NCBI RefSeq assembly: GCF_004115085.1
Contig: NZ_QXJP01000029.1
Location: 1-48,810 of the forward strand
Direction of reading: 5' to 3'
From: Longirhabdus pacifica
GTDB lineage: Bacteria; Bacillota; Bacilli; Paenibacillales; DSM-105158
DNA: 48,810 nucleotides
The position numbers and the translations under genes are program-made. This document shows positions 25,757 through 33,800 of this stretch, piece by piece; position 1 is the stretch's first letter; each line of letters opens with the position of its first letter. The notes beneath the pieces were generated by a model that saw nothing but the letters and a program-made list of their open reading frames with translations, searched no databases and was not told the DNA's origin.

Positions 25757-25892
25757 TTTATCTCAAAAAAATATGCAGAGATCCATACCTTAAAAATAAA
25801 AGGGATTGCGAAGCAATGACAACCTCCCTTCCTCGATTCTACCGACACAGCTTCTTTGAACATTCTTACAAAAACTGCTTTGAATCACCCAC

Positions 25893-26044
25893 AAAAGCTT
25901 CCTCGAATCCACCCACAAAAAGCTTCCTCGAATCCACCCACAAAAAGCTTCCTCGAATCCACCCACAAAAAGCTTCCTCGAATCCGCCCACAAAAAGCTT
26001 CCTCGAATCCGCCCACAAAAAGCTTCCTCGAATCCGCCCACAAA
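25893..26044. repeat. Six tandem 25-bp repeats
   Basis: The unit is AAAGCTTCCTCGAATCC followed by [AG]CCCACAA, with CCTCGAATCC at 25901, 25926, 25951, 25976, 26001 and 26026. The first three units have A and the last three G at the variable base. A degenerate seventh unit lies at about 25868. Since 25 is not a multiple of three, the frames that cross it repeat in shifted registers and are not genes. Just after it comes TTGACC three times. It suits an iteron array at an origin of transfer or replication beside the T4SS operon. Confidence 0.85.
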
Positions 26045-26138
26045 GGTTTTGACCTTGACCTTGACCTTCTCACTCTCTCTTCTTCTATTTCATTGTCATC
26101 ATTTTCTACTTTTACTATATCATTATTTACACTGTTTT

Positions 26139-26289
26139 CCCCTTGCCCCCGTCCTGATCATTTCGTCCTTCGACTGTTTTCACTTTTTCATTAGAAAAAG
26201 GTGGTCGAGGGAGTGGGGTCACGGATGGCTTTATAGCCGTGACCCCACTCCCGAAAGGACGAAATCCCAAGCAGGACGGGGGCAAGGGG
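26139..26289. other. GC-rich cloverleaf-like inverted repeat, oriT or single-strand-origin candidate
   Basis: The outer arms are perfect over 18 bp (CCCCTTGCCCCCGTCCTG at 26139-26156 with its complement at 26272-26289). They continue with ATTTCGTCCTT/AAGGACGAAAT (26160-26170 and 26255-26265). Inside are two hairpins: CTTTTTC/GAAAAAG (26183-26200) and a perfect 16-bp pair GGGAGTGGGGTCACGG/CCGTGACCCCACTCCC (26209-26252). The GC content is far above that of the surrounding DNA. No gene needs this region. The next 135 bp up to 26425 hold nothing recognisable. Confidence 0.8.
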
Positions 26290-26425
26290 CTTCCTGCATC
26301 TCCCACAGCACCATATGTTTCATACGTTTTTCGTAGAAGCATGTTAAAAACATACCAAAAACAGATCAATCTCATATCTTTATGATACAGCAATAATGAT
26401 ACAATTTCAATAGTTTTATATAATT

Positions 26426-26929
26426 TTATGGCAGCATAAAAAGACTTGATTGATATACAATCAAAAAAATTGAAATAGCTGTGAAGCCTATCATGCAAAT
26501 GTGATCGATCCATTTTTCTCTTTTCCTCACCACATAGGAAGGTAATGATGTGTTTTTCTTACGAAATGAAATTCTTGTTTTCGTAAAAGGCCAAAGTAGA
26601 TAGACCCCTCGCAAATTAAACATATCTAGTAAAATATGAGACAGAACACCAATAAAGAATGCAATAATCCACGTACTAGCCTTTGGGAAACATATACATA
26701 ATATAGTAGCGATCACAAGGCTAGTGACAAGAGAGTGTGTTTCTTTTCGGTGCGTTACAAAAGGTAGTTTGAATAGTCTATTGGAGATCATGGTGTTTTT
26801 TTTATCGATATCAGGAGCTAATGCCCCAACCATCATACATAAAAATAATTGAGGTTCGATTAGCGTAATCGTATTCAATGATGTATATATGGTCGTTGCA
26901 AATGCAATATGCGTTGTACCTTTCAACAT
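26426..26929 (-). CDS. YdjM-like membrane-bound metal-dependent hydrolase family protein
   Basis: A 167-residue protein with four membrane spans. It has the family pattern: an early His (GTTHIAFA), GALAPDIDKK, HRKETHSL, and GVLSHILLDMFNLRGVYLLW. These His and Asp residues would bind metal at the membrane face. Relatives include the SOS-linked YdjM; the biological role is poorly known. The start at 26929 is chosen because AAAGGAGGG lies just before it. Confidence 0.75.
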   Translation of the reverse strand: MLKGTTHIAFATTIYTSLNTITLIEPQLFLCMMVGALAPDIDKKNTMISNRLFKLPFVTHRKETHSLVTSLVIATILCICFPKASTWIIAFFIGVLSHILLDMFNLRGVYLLWPFTKTRISFRKKNTSLPSYVVRKREKWIDHICMIGFTAISIFLIVYQSSLFMLP

Positions 26930-26937
26930 GATCCCTC

Positions 26938-26996
26938 CTTTTATCATATTAGATGATATAATATGATATTAAATGATATAATATAAATATCATATA
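26938..26996. promoter_or_regulatory. AT-rich repeats downstream of tubZ resembling the TubR region
   Basis: Copies of ATGATATAAT (near 26951 and 26974) and the related TATCATAT lie between tubZ and the ydjM-like gene. The same decamer occurs before the gene at 28920, and a close variant lies in the inverted repeat before tubR. It may be an additional TubR-binding cluster. Confidence 0.5.
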
Positions 26997-28313
26997 TTAT
27001 TTCTTAAATGGATTAAACACACCATTTTCTTTTGTTTCTATTTTCTCTTCTTCTACAGGGGATTGCTGTTGAAACGGATTTCCACCTCGGATTTTTCTTG
27101 CATTCGTTTTCACTTCCACTTCTATCTTTCCACCTAATGTTAAACTTGCCTGAGCTGCTTTTTCTCGTTCTTTCCTTTGTTTCAAAAGTACCTCAGCTTC
27201 ATTTCTCAATTGTTTCGCACGTACAGGTAATCCTCCCATACTTGCTATCGTATACACTAATGCATTTTTTTCACTACCCCAAGTTGCATACCCCACGTAA
27301 ATAGATCCTTTAATTTTTTCTTTTAATTTCTTTCTCACCACTTCTAATGTATCTTGATTAATCATATTACGTTTTCGTGGTAATAAAATACTCATCCCTA
27401 ATGCTTTTACATCGTTTTCGTAGTCGAAGCCATTTGCTAATACATTACGTCCTTCAAAAATAGAAACAATTTCTTGTATCAGATCATCTTGACCACGAAT
27501 ATCATCTAAATTAATTTTTTTCTTCATAAACGTTAAAATGCCGCCTGTTTGAAGAATGTGATTTTTTATATCTGCCGCATCCAATGTCAATTCAGATTTT
27601 AAAGAAGTAAGGACATTCCACTCATGCAAAATACTCGCGACTTTATAGTTAGAATACTTGTCCCAAGTCAAGTTTTGCATTTCTGGATTTTGCAAATGTT
27701 CTTCGATGATTTTTTGATTATCCAGTACGATGCAATTTTCTAATAACCGATAGTTCCCATCTTCGGATTGTCGATGTTCATTTAGTTTTGGAACCATTTC
27801 AGATAAAGAGTTGAATGCATTCAACGACTCTACTTCATCTGGATTAGGTAACGACACAATTGTACCTACTGGAATAGCTAAATAGTCTGCTACAATATCT
27901 ACAAGCGCATTTACAATCCCTGTTCCCGTACCTCCACCTAGAGAGCTGCAAATATAAATCATTTCACAGTCTTTCATCACACGAACAATTTCTTCAAATA
28001 ACCATTCTCCATTTTCCATGAATGCTTGCTTTCCAACACTCGGATCTTTTCCGACCCCTCTTTCATACCCTTTCAACACAAATTGATTGTTTTTAGGGAC
28101 ATTATGAAGACTACTAATGTCTCCAATATTGGAGTTGATGATGATGGTTGGGTACTGTGGCTGGTTCGTCTTAGGATTCCATATGGATGCAAACGCATCT
28201 ACAATCTTAGATCCACCTTGTCCCAAACCAATAAATCCGTACTTTAGTGAAGCTTCTGCTTCCTTTTGCATTACAAAACTCTCTAGTCTCCATGATTTTT
28301 CTATCGTTGTCAT
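26997..28313 (-). CDS. tubZ: TubZ plasmid-partition tubulin-like GTPase
   Basis: A 438-residue FtsZ/tubulin-superfamily protein. It has the N-terminal GLGQGG (29-34), the tubulin signature GGGTGTG (126-132) and a helix with DAADIKNH at the expected T7-loop position, followed by a C-terminal domain. The tail ends GVFNPFKK; in TubZ the tail contacts TubR. It forms treadmilling filaments that move plasmid copies. GAAGGAGGAAG precedes the ATG, and tubR ends 2 bp upstream. Relatives are found on pXO1 and pBtoxis of the Bacillus cereus group. Confidence 0.92.
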   Translation of the reverse strand: MTTIEKSWRLESFVMQKEAEASLKYGFIGLGQGGSKIVDAFASIWNPKTNQPQYPTIIINSNIGDISSLHNVPKNNQFVLKGYERGVGKDPSVGKQAFMENGEWLFEEIVRVMKDCEMIYICSSLGGGTGTGIVNALVDIVADYLAIPVGTIVSLPNPDEVESLNAFNSLSEMVPKLNEHRQSEDGNYRLLENCIVLDNQKIIEEHLQNPEMQNLTWDKYSNYKVASILHEWNVLTSLKSELTLDAADIKNHILQTGGILTFMKKKINLDDIRGQDDLIQEIVSIFEGRNVLANGFDYENDVKALGMSILLPRKRNMINQDTLEVVRKKLKEKIKGSIYVGYATWGSEKNALVYTIASMGGLPVRAKQLRNEAEVLLKQRKEREKAAQASLTLGGKIEVEVKTNARKIRGGNPFQQQSPVEEEKIETKENGVFNPFKK

Positions 28314-28314
28314 T

Positions 28315-28683
28315 TTAACTTCCTCCTTCTTCCATTACCTTTTTCAAGACTTTGCTGCCTCGTAAAATACTACTGTTTTCTTCGATGTAATCTTGAAGAA
28401 ATTCTTTAGCAACTTCCCCTGTTTCCGTTAAAAAATACTTATACGCGACTCCCTCCTTAAAATAATCAACAAATGTTGCTCCTTCTAATTTTGCAATACT
28501 CTCGTTGATGACCGATTTAAACTTTTGACCATATATATTTTCTTCATCTTGGAATACAGCTTGTTTGAAAGTTTTGGCAATGTCTGTTTTGGATATTTCT
28601 TTGTTCGTCCAGATGATGTAGAAAATATCTATAACCTCATCTCTAAATATCTTTTTACAGATATCTTCGATTGGTATTTGCAA
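28315..28683 (-). CDS. tubR: TubR-like centromere-binding winged-helix protein
   Basis: A 122-residue protein with helices and a wing suited to DNA binding (ISKTDIAKTFKQAVF, KSVINESIAKLEG, YKYFLTETGEVAKEF). The TTG at 28683 is chosen because AAAGGAGGG lies 6-7 bp before it; the frame is open to 28752 but without a ribosome site. The gene directly upstream of tubZ is tubR in all described TubRZ systems. It would bind the AT-rich repeats upstream and repress the operon. Confidence 0.8.
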   Translation of the reverse strand: MQIPIEDICKKIFRDEVIDIFYIIWTNKEISKTDIAKTFKQAVFQDEENIYGQKFKSVINESIAKLEGATFVDYFKEGVAYKYFLTETGEVAKEFLQDYIEENSSILRGSKVLKKVMEEGGS

Positions 28684-28714
28684 TGAATGTCCCTCCTTTA
28701 CTTCTCTCTTGCTA

Positions 28715-28797
28715 TTATTATAACATAGTATGACATAATATAACAATAACATTATATGATATAAAGTGATATTATATTATATAATGTTATTGTAAAT
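28715..28797. promoter_or_regulatory. Candidate tubC centromere and tubRZ promoter
   Basis: A perfect 15-bp inverted repeat, ACAATAACATTATAT at 28743-28757 with its complement at 28779-28793, encloses ATGATATAAAGTGAT. Further TATAAC/TATGAC-type repeats and a leftward TATAAT lie nearer tubR. The location and AT content match tubC sites. Confidence 0.7.
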
Positions 28798-28919
28798 AAA
28801 AATCATCTTAGGATCCCTATAATCGACGTTATACAACTTACAAAATGTAAGAAAATGTATATGTTGGTTGGTCGGTTCTGTTCTTATATGATATAATTCG
28901 AACTAAAAGAGAACGAGTT

Positions 28920-29618
28920 GTGATTATGAAAAATGTTTCTATAGATACCATAAAATTAAATCTCACCCATTTAGCAGATGTCTTTAATATTGACTATGTC
29001 ACCATGCATCAAATTAAAGACGAGCTTGAAAACTTAAATAGCGAAGATAAAAGATTAACTTATAATAATGAACAAATACAAAATTTTCTTATTAAATGTA
29101 AAGAAAATAATTTCTTATACTTATTTGAAACAGATATTACAGAACCATTTTGCAGTCGTCTATTAGTATCCAAAGAATACAATCTTCAAGAAGAGGATGA
29201 ATGGGTTGAACCGAAAATTTTAAAATTCTTGTTAGATTACTCAGCATGGGATATTTCAAAATTACGTGAAGAAAAAAAAGTAAAGTTTAAACAAGTGGAA
29301 AATCAGAGAGTCAAAAAGGGATCAAAAAGCTCCCTTATTTTTTTATACGAAAAAAGTTCCCTCATCCATTACATCGAACATCGTTATGATTCATCAAAAT
29401 TGAAAAAGATATATATTGATATGTTGATCAGTAAACAATTTTTAACGGTAAAAGAAGCAATGAAGTTCGCTGGGGAATACAATATTGAAATAAAACAAGC
29501 CACTTTCTACCGTAAAATAAACAAACATAAAATTCCTGCAACAAGGATAAATAAAGCACTTCGCATCCCCAAAAGAGAGTTTTTAACTTTTTTACACGAA
29601 GAATATGGGGTGACTTAG
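28920..29618 (+). CDS. Divergent unknown protein with C-terminal HTH-like segment
   Basis: A 232-residue charged protein. The C-terminal part (about 170-232) has FLTVKEAMKFAGEYNIEIKQ, then ATFYRKINKHKIPATRIN, reminiscent of excisionase or MerR-like helix-turn-helix segments. It is divergent from tubRZ across the centromere, and its TATAAT (28892-28897) overlaps a copy of ATGATATAAT, so TubR could control it. A third TubRZ-system component is possible, but no family was recognised. The GTG start has only a weak ribosome site; the ATG at 28926 is an alternative. Confidence 0.5.
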   Translation: MIMKNVSIDTIKLNLTHLADVFNIDYVTMHQIKDELENLNSEDKRLTYNNEQIQNFLIKCKENNFLYLFETDITEPFCSRLLVSKEYNLQEEDEWVEPKILKFLLDYSAWDISKLREEKKVKFKQVENQRVKKGSKSSLIFLYEKSSLIHYIEHRYDSSKLKKIYIDMLISKQFLTVKEAMKFAGEYNIEIKQATFYRKINKHKIPATRINKALRIPKREFLTFLHEEYGVT

Positions 29619-29639
29619 GCTTTTTTCTTCATTAATAAA

Positions 29640-29668
29640 TTGATACATTTTCAATACTTTGATAAAAT
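29640..29668 (+). promoter_or_regulatory. Promoter of the SLH/PKD surface-protein operon, member of the shared spacer family
   Basis: TTGATA (29640-29645), 17-bp spacer CATTTTCAATACTTTGA, TAAAAT (29663-29668), TTAAA. It aligns without gaps to the T4SS, flp and tadV promoters although it is on the opposite strand and far away. Confidence 0.78.
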
Positions 29669-29699
29669 TAAAAGAAAATAATTTAGGGAGATGAATACA

Positions 29700-30866
29700 T
29701 TGAAAAAAATCATAGTAATGACGCTACTTCTATTTACTTTTTCTACTTTGGTAGCATCAGCAAACTTTAATGATGTTTCTGAGCATTGGGCGAAGGCGCA
29801 TATTGATTGGGCAGTATCTGAGGGTTATATCAGTGGGTATCCAGATGGAACTTTCCGTCCGGATGCAACCATCACTAGGGCCGAATTCACTTCAATATTA
29901 AAAAGGGTGTCAGATTTAGAAGTTTCAAATAAACAATCCTCATTTACGGATATTACAAATCATTGGGCAAAAGATGAAGTTATGGCTGCTGTTGCTGCTG
30001 GTGTAATTGTAGAAAATGAATATGGAACTGCATTTCAACCTGACACACCAATCTCAAGATTAGAGATAGCTAAAATGATCGCTAGAGCATTAGCAATAGA
30101 TGAGAAATACAAAACACTGCTAGACTCATTTAAAAGCTTATACAACGGTGATTTGCCGCTTATTGACTACAGAGAATTTAAGCAAGATGATGTACCGCAT
30201 CTTGCGATGGTGTTCGGCGCAAGAATTATGAATGGCTATCCTGATTCCTCTTTTCGAATCGAAGAAAAAGCCACTAGAGCCGAGGCAACGACCATGTTGC
30301 ATATTTACCACACAGCGAAGAATAACACACCAGAAAATTATCAATATCTTAATGAAATGGAAGAAGTAGCATTATACGGTACGAATGCTCAAACAATATC
30401 GAATTTAGAGAGAGCTAAAAACATACAAACAGATAATATGACATTAGACCACAACAACTATACTGCAACATTGAAACGTGCTTATATTATTCCAATTAAA
30501 GGTGATATCGTAAGTATGTATGAACGTAAATTTTTATGGGATCGCTCTAATTTAGAAGATCGTTATTTAAATGCAGATGCATATGTTATTGGTGTAGCAG
30601 ATGTCACCTTTAAAAAAGATGGGGGAAGATCATTATATTTCCAAAGTCTTATGATGTATCCTAGTTCAGCTTTTGGAGATGCACAAGCAAGTAAACAATT
30701 TGATTTCATCTTCCCTTGGATGTATGAAGATGTCAAAGTCAAGAAAAATAGCACATATGAGATTGTTTTATATGGTTCAATGAGGAAAGATTATAATTCT
30801 AGTGACTTTAACGTTGGAGAAAATCAAATCTATATATTATCTAATCTAAATAAAGGAACTGAATAA
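29700..30866 (+). CDS. S-layer-homology (SLH) domain surface protein
   Basis: A 388-residue protein with a signal peptide (KKIIVMTLLLFTFSTLVASA) and three SLH modules at about 20-65, 80-130 and 150-205. The motifs FNDVSEHWAKAHIDWAVSEG, FRPDATITRAEF and FRIEEKATRAEA are visible. SLH modules bind pyruvylated secondary cell-wall polymer. The C-terminal 170 residues are unknown. The TTG at 29700 is preferred because AGGGAG lies 9 bp before it; the ATG at 29691 touches that site. It is 1 bp from the giant PKD gene and may anchor that protein at the surface. Confidence 0.85.
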   Translation: MKKIIVMTLLLFTFSTLVASANFNDVSEHWAKAHIDWAVSEGYISGYPDGTFRPDATITRAEFTSILKRVSDLEVSNKQSSFTDITNHWAKDEVMAAVAAGVIVENEYGTAFQPDTPISRLEIAKMIARALAIDEKYKTLLDSFKSLYNGDLPLIDYREFKQDDVPHLAMVFGARIMNGYPDSSFRIEEKATRAEATTMLHIYHTAKNNTPENYQYLNEMEEVALYGTNAQTISNLERAKNIQTDNMTLDHNNYTATLKRAYIIPIKGDIVSMYERKFLWDRSNLEDRYLNADAYVIGVADVTFKKDGGRSLYFQSLMMYPSSAFGDAQASKQFDFIFPWMYEDVKVKKNSTYEIVLYGSMRKDYNSSDFNVGENQIYILSNLNKGTE

Positions 30867-30867
30867 A

Positions 30868-33800
30868 ATGAAAAAGTGTCAAGTTATTTTGGTCATCATC
30901 GCACTTTTATTTAGTTTCATACCTACTACAACAATTGCAGCAACAACAAAGATTACCGTGACAGCAACTAAAGAATATTATCCAGGATATATTTGGTGTC
31001 AACATCAAAATGGTGATTGGAGTACCTGGAGTGAAATAGACGGGTATAAATACGCAAGTGATGCAGGTGGTGAACCTGCTCTAACTAAGGTTAGAAATTT
31101 TGCGATATTAGAACATCCTAAAGCATGGAAAGATAACCAAAACAAACAATACTCTCTATCTGAAGTGAAAAACATACAACATGTATTTGATGGGGAATAT
31201 CCGAGAATGGGAGACACTGCTGACTCAAAAATACAAGGATCTTTTGGTATGGAAGATGGAAAGCTCATCATTGAAGGATACACAGGGAAGGGGATATATA
31301 AACTTAACGGCACAGATGCTTGTGGAGGAAACAATGGGGTAAATTACCCTTTCCCTATAGTTGTAAAATGGCAGGGTGAAATTGAGGTAACAACAACAGA
31401 AGCAACAGCACATATTATGCATTTCACTGAAAAAGGACAAAGCCTAAACAGTGTATTCGGAGATAGTCAAGAAACACTAGAAGAAGGGATAAGCTACTCT
31501 TTTAAACATCCCACGGATAATGATTACATCTATAAAGGATACAAAATTAAAGAGGGTGTACCTCCTTCCGGATCTACTAAAAATGGTGATCCACCTTCTT
31601 TCACTTATGACGGCAGCTATGACAAGTTATATGTATACTTCTATTACGAAAAAAAGGGTGGTGGCGATCCAGACCCTGATCCTGAACCGAATGGACCGAT
31701 AGCTGCCTTTCGATATACGCCATCAAGTCCAAAAGCAAATCAAAATGTCAGTTTTAAGGATGAATCTACCCATCCTGACGGGCTAGATATCGTCAAATGG
31801 GAATGGAATATTGATGGGACCAAATCAATGAAGCAGCATCCTACTTACACCTTTCCCAAAGAAGGTAAATACAATGTCACCTTAAAAGTTACAGACGAAA
31901 ATGGAAAAACGGATAGCATCACTCATCCCGTTACCGTTGATTTACCTAACCTTCCCCCAAAAGTTAATATACGTGGTGAGGATACAGTATATGTAGGGGA
32001 TACAGAGTATTATCGGGCAAATGCATCTGATCCAGATGGTTATATCGCTATGTACGAATGGGATATGTCGGGTGATAGCGAGGACAAAATGAAATTCATA
32101 TCAGATACCGATGGGCAACGAGTGAAAATTGAGTTTCTCCAAGAAGGAGAAACGGAACTGTATGTGGGAGTTGAGGATAACCGCGGTGAATACGCATGGG
32201 ATACAGAGACCATTACAATTCTTCCACCAATCCCTATTGCAGATATTTCTTCGTCCGGGGATTTTAAAGTAAATAGAAAAATTACAATAGATTCCAAAGA
32301 CAGTTGGTCACCAGACAGTTTCCCATTAGATCACAGCAAAACTAAATGGACAATTACACCAGTGGAAGGACAAGATAACAATTCTATTAAATACATTGGT
32401 AGTTTAAATAGTGTGTCTAAAAAAGACACGTTATATAAAGAAACAGGAAGATATAAAGTTACGTTATACGTAGAAAACACGGCAGGATATTCGGATACAG
32501 ATGAAGCCATTATAGAAATTTATCCTGACGAACCACCTGTTGCTTTATTTGATACATCAAAAACCGTGCTGCGAGAAATTACAGATGGTAACGCACATAT
32601 TGAAATGACGGATAATTCATATTCACCAGATGGAGACAGCATAGCAAAACGTCTCTGGTATTATCGTTTCGATAAGGATAATGATGGAAACTTTGAAGAA
32701 GAAGTATGGAAAACATTTAGTGACCAAAACGAAGAAAATCCAGAACTTATCCAAGAACATGTAGGAAAATATGAATCTTATCATGAAGTATTTGAAGCAG
32801 ATTTCGATGACCCGTTCGTTTCTCAATTCGTGACTAAAGACGAAGTTTTATCCGATACATCCGCAATTGAACGCATAGAAGTCATCAATATTGCCCCTGC
32901 TATATCCCTAGAAGCAACGAACCAAAAGAAAGTTAAACTTATAGTAGAGGTTGGAGATACAACGTACAGCAAAGCAGATGTAGAAGCAAAGATAAATGAT
33001 ACTGTGATTCCAGCATTAGTATCAAAAGGAATGGATGTATCTGCTGTGGTTGAAAAAACACCTACTCGACCAGTCAAAGAGATGGTTGCAGATGCAAGAG
33101 GTCGTATTAATAGTTGGTACAAAAATTTCAAAGGAGTAACAGGTGACTATTTTGTTTTTGGTAGATATTATTACAATCCAAAAACAAATAAATCAGATGG
33201 TTTTGAAAGTTTTGTTGGTGGAGGATACGATGAAGTTTTAAGAAATTCTCTATATATTTATGGAGATGGATATAAACATTATGATGATGATGGCGAAAAA
33301 TTTAGATTTTTGACTAGACAATATATCCCTTCTGGCTCGGATGGAGGATATTGGTTTGGCGGAAATCGATACGACGAAGATGATAGCCTATATCTAAATA
33401 GTTATACGAATCAAAAAGGAAATTTAGTATGGAGCTATGAGCTGCGAAGCTCTTCCAAAAAAAATGGGATTTATGATCGATATGATCACCCTTCTAGTGG
33501 AGATGATCCACTCATCAAAGGCGAATTCCGTTATGTTGGTATTGACGAGAGTAATAAATATATTTTCTATACTAAAGATTACGATACTTATGATCGAATT
33601 TATATGTATGATCGTGAAACAGAAAACAGCACAAGAAGCAGTCATTCAGGAAGAATACTTGAAGTGACGAATGATTATTTATATTACAAAGATAACAATG
33701 GCGGAGAATTGCAAAACATGATTCGTCGATGGAACTTTAAAACCAACGAATCTAACATTGTTATGTCTTATGACGATGCTACGCACCTTAATTTAAATAG

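Noticed and set aside
25893..26044. CRISPR array
   Set aside because: The 25-bp units are directly adjacent with no unique spacers, and no cas genes are present.
25790..26194. Several overlapping frames on both strands with repetitive peptides (GGFEEAFCG, ESTHKKLPRI types)
   Set aside because: They arise from the 25-bp tandem repeat read in shifting registers, have no ribosome sites and overlap each other on both strands.
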